From NCBI GenBank assembly GCA_012295275.1, contig CM022671.1, positions 13,621,178-13,681,177 of the forward strand: a stretch of DNA of 60,000 nucleotides, given 5' to 3'. Shown here one piece after another: positions 57,319 through 60,000 of this stretch. A program made the position numbers and the translations under genes. Below the pieces are notes generated by a model. It did no database searches, was not told where the DNA came from, and saw only the letters and a program-made list of their open reading frames with translations. The DNA is from Chrysomallon squamiferum (lineage: Eukaryota > Mollusca > Gastropoda > Neomphalida > Peltospiridae). Numbering within the stretch: position 1 is the stretch's first letter; each line of letters opens with the position of its first letter.

Positions 57319-57462
57319 TATTTTAAAATTTCATTTTGTTTAATTTTTTAATTTTTTTGTTCCTCTACATGTAAACTATAATGAAATTAAATTTTGTGAA
57401 CAATGTAGTGAATGAAATATATAAAAGTTATTAAATTATATCAGTACAAGATAGGTTTCAGT

Positions 57463-57569
57463 TCAGGAAAATAGAGGATGTTCAAATTTACCATTTTCCA
57501 GCTGTATAATCAAGGCTGATGCTTCCCACTCAAAGTAGTCATTAAGGGTGTGTGTATGTTTTACAAATT
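57463..57569 (-). CDS. Candidate terminal exon, product not recognised
   Basis: Minus-strand acceptor TTTTATTTTCAG, then two bases completing a codon and 34 codons to TGA: FVKHTHTLNDYFEWEASALI to the end KFEHPLFS. Complexity is protein-like. It resembles the ORF at 57833-57928 (KHT, then EWE-x-AL at similar spacing), so the two may be duplicated exons or repeat fragments. A direct splice of that ORF's only GT site to this acceptor would create a stop codon, so a simple two-exon gene is not supported. Confidence 0.35.
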
Positions 57570-57832
57570 CTGAAAATAAAATCTATAAAATAACAGAGAT
57601 TTATGAATAAATTGAAACCAATGGTATATCTGTATTAGATTAGAGGGGATACAGCTATCATTGGTAAGCAAGTGTATAGTTAACATACATATATATTCAT
57701 TAGTATTATTATCAATTTCTGAGTTCAAAACCCCAGTGTGGAACCTCCAACTGATTGAAAACATAAGTTCTGTATTGATTATTCTACAATCAGTTTAGAA
57801 GCAGGATAATGCTTAACTGTTGCATATGCTTC

Positions 57833-57928
57833 TTAGATACATTGGATTGCAAGGTCATCTTCTTTGTGCATCTGGAGAGCTCTTTCCCATTCCAGCTGCT
57901 GCTCAGTTATTGTTGTATGTTTAGCCAT
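57833..57928 (-). CDS. Short ORF, 31 aa, possible first exon or repeat fragment
   Basis: ATG at 57928; peptide begins MAKHTTITEQQLEWERALQM and ends at TAA 57835-57833. Charged and helical in character, unlike the low-complexity ORFs around it. Related to the candidate exon at 57463-57569. Not recognised as a known protein. Confidence 0.3.
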   Translation of the reverse strand: MAKHTTITEQQLEWERALQMHKEDDLAIQCI

Positions 57929-58290
57929 TGGATATTTTCTGTTGATTTTTTAAATTTTATTATTATTATTATTATTATTTAATTATTTTATTTTGTGGGA
58001 TGGGTTGTTGGTGGGGAGAGTATGTAAATAAACTTTTCTAGTGAATTAATGAATCCAGTTCATTTTTATTTATATACAATTATGTTTAAAATCCAAATGA
58101 TTTGAATTATTTATTCATATTAACATGAGTCAGACTGTGTAAGTATCAGCTTCATGTCAGCTTGCTCCAGCTGATAACAACTAATCTTCTCTGTATCTTA
58201 ATATTTGACAGTCTGTTTCATGTTGAGTTTTTATATTTTTTTAATTTATCTTTCTAAATTAAGTTATCTAACACTAATTACGTAACCCAC

Positions 58291-58343
<53 letters not shown>

Positions 58344-60000
58344 CTCTCTCAGTTTTTCTAAATTAGCCATAGCCATTGTTGTATACATATAATGGCTCTT
58401 GGATTTGTGTTGTATGTGGTGTGTTTTCACATTTGACAGTAGAGGAAAATTATTAAGTGAGGAGGACTGAGTATGATGATTTTGGCTAAAACAAGAAAAG
58501 ATGTCAGTTTAAACTTGTACATGTGTTTGTTTAGTAAGTGTTTCAATATACACTCTACATGCATACACATATACAGAAAAATAAAGAAAAAGAGTAAGAT
58601 ACAAAAATCAAAAAAGAAAGAAAGAAATCTTCAGAAATAAAAAGAAAGTAAATGAGAGAAACCAAGTCAAATAATAGGTGTGTGTGTGTGTGCCTTAAAT
58701 CATGAAATATCAGTTTGTTGTCATAAAAAAAATATTTCATCAAGTTAGGTTCTCTGTCATAATGTATTTTTTCTTGGATTGCATTACCACCTTCAATTTT
58801 CAACTTGAAAGGTTTGAATATATTGGAGTATACTCTGTTGAATATATTTCAAATTCAACATAATGATCTGCTATTTTTTTGATATCTTCCAGAATAAAGG
58901 AAACATAAATTTGTTTTTTTTATATTATTTACTGTGTGTTATTATTATGACATTTACTATATTTCAGTTCCATTTATTTCTACTTCCAACCAGTGTACCA
59001 TGTCTGTCATATATCTGAAATACTATTATTATTATTATTATTATTATTTATGCCTAAAAGACATTTTACAGCTAAATGTCACAACATGTTTTCTGTTTCA
59101 TTATTCTATTACTAATAATTTTCAGTTCTATTAGTAATAGAATATCAGAGACTCAAATAGACAGTTCCATATCTAGAGACTGAAATGGACAGAAATAAAC
59201 ACCCATTGCATAGACCTATGATTCTATGAATTAAGAAAACTACAATAACGTCATTTTCCAAATCTGTACCATCTTCAAATAAACCACATATATCATGGCA
59301 TTGTTGGCTGTTTTTCTCCTCATCCCTTTTTGTTTACTGAAAATTTTGTATGATATGGAAATCTTTGACACATTTCATGTATCAGTTCATTACAGTTGCT
59401 GTAATACAAGTGTTCATTAATTAATTTCCATATGTATTTTTTATAGCTAATTTATTATTTCATATTTTCTCTTTCATTATTCCATTATTCCAGCTTGTGT
59501 ACCACAAATAGCATATTGAAACCTACAGTATGAGCATGTTTAAAGGATATTTTATAGCTAGCTGACGGTTTTCTTCTCTCTGTCTATCATACAGCCTTTT
59601 ACTGATTAATAAATATGTAAAAACAAAGCGTTATTAAATTATTCAGTTTTTTACAGCAGCATCACATTTAATATTGCATTATGCTAATTTTTAAAACAAA
59701 ATTGTTTAATACTCTATTATTTTTTTTTTACAATCTTTTATGATTATTCTGAAATTGATGAGAAACATTACAGTAATTCTATTTTATTATTAATATTATC
59801 TTTAATTAAGTTATTATATCTCATTTGTTTTAGTATTACATTTTGTTTTATTTTATTATTATTTTCTTTTTCTTTTGAGTCAAATTCAGTTAAAATATAT
59901 ATCTTTTCAAATGTTACAAATTATATAAACATAGATATTAGCTGAAAGAGATTATCATTAAGCCTCCCCCTACCAAAAAAAAAAAGTTTGTTACTGGAAT
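57929..60000. other. Gene-free right edge
   Basis: AT-rich sequence with ATT arrays (57957-57980, 59023-59049) and a TC array at 58294-58349. No exon recognised up to the window edge. Confidence 0.5.
58294..58349. repeat. (TC)n microsatellite
   Basis: TC array of about 22 units followed by an imperfect tail. Confidence 0.95.

Larger units (their letters stand above)
54121..57462. other. Gene-free AT-rich stretch
   Basis: Mostly low complexity. Includes A/G-rich sequence at 54420-54485, a 36-bp tandem duplication at 55613-55684, an A run then AT at about 55932-55962, a GT array at 56449-56486, mixed AT/GT repeats at 56840-56925 and an ATT array at 57285-57318. Short open frames seen here have no recognisable motif. 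Confidence 0.5.

Noticed and set aside
59295-59420. Short plus-strand ORF with a signal-peptide-like start (MALLAVFLLIPFC)
   Set aside because: Only 41 codons, no splice context and no similarity; a hydrophobic ORF is common in T-rich DNA.

Overview
The window is animal nuclear DNA. It is about 70% A+T, full of microsatellites, and its genes are split into short exons (50-240 bp) with GT-AG introns of 0.1-2.5 kb. Bacterial-type operons are absent. The gene set and the intron-rich, AT-rich texture suggest a lophotrochozoan, perhaps a mollusc. That placement is inference. Nearly all coding sequence lies in exons too short to stand out as long ORFs, so genes were assembled by eye from splice sites, reading phase and protein motifs.

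Layout. (1) 0.5-6.3 kb, plus strand: a decayed, intron-containing copy of the DEAD-box RNA helicase DDX52. It has splice sites but also frameshifts, an in-frame stop and missing exons. (2) 7.6-14.5 kb, minus strand: an unrecognised six-exon gene (about 205 aa). Its second-to-third-exon intron appears to contain a complete two-exon cyclase-family (PF04199) gene on the same strand at 9.87-11.61 kb. An orphan plus-strand membrane-segment exon sits inside the cyclase intron. (3) 15.76-23.4 kb, plus strand: a complete 14-exon POC1 centriolar WD40 gene, divergent from the unknown gene. A near-canonical RFX X-box lies between them. (4) 23.4-31.2 kb: no recognised gene; one copy of a 1.2-kb dispersed repeat. 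(5) 31.26-45.64 kb, plus strand: two tandem paralogues coding for single-sushi-domain, single-pass membrane proteins that end in almost the same C-terminal peptide. The second gene carries an inverted copy of the 1.2-kb repeat in an intron and has exons that repeat a short tail motif. (6) 46.9-48.1 kb: a lone FHIT-like exon and an orphan terminal exon, minus strand. (7) 50.09-53.25 kb, minus strand: a complete nine-exon AUH (methylglutaconyl-CoA hydratase) gene. (8) 53.3-60 kb: mostly non-coding, with a palindromic E-box/nuclear-receptor-like cluster at 54.0 kb and two related short ORFs at 57.5-57.9 kb.

The genes are not an operon or pathway. POC1 builds and stabilises centrioles. AUH works in mitochondrial leucine breakdown. 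The cyclase is probably secreted. The sushi-membrane pair looks like a surface receptor or adhesion family and is the best candidate here for an undescribed system. The unknown gene sharing the X-box region with POC1 is the second. No tRNA, rRNA or CRISPR array was seen.
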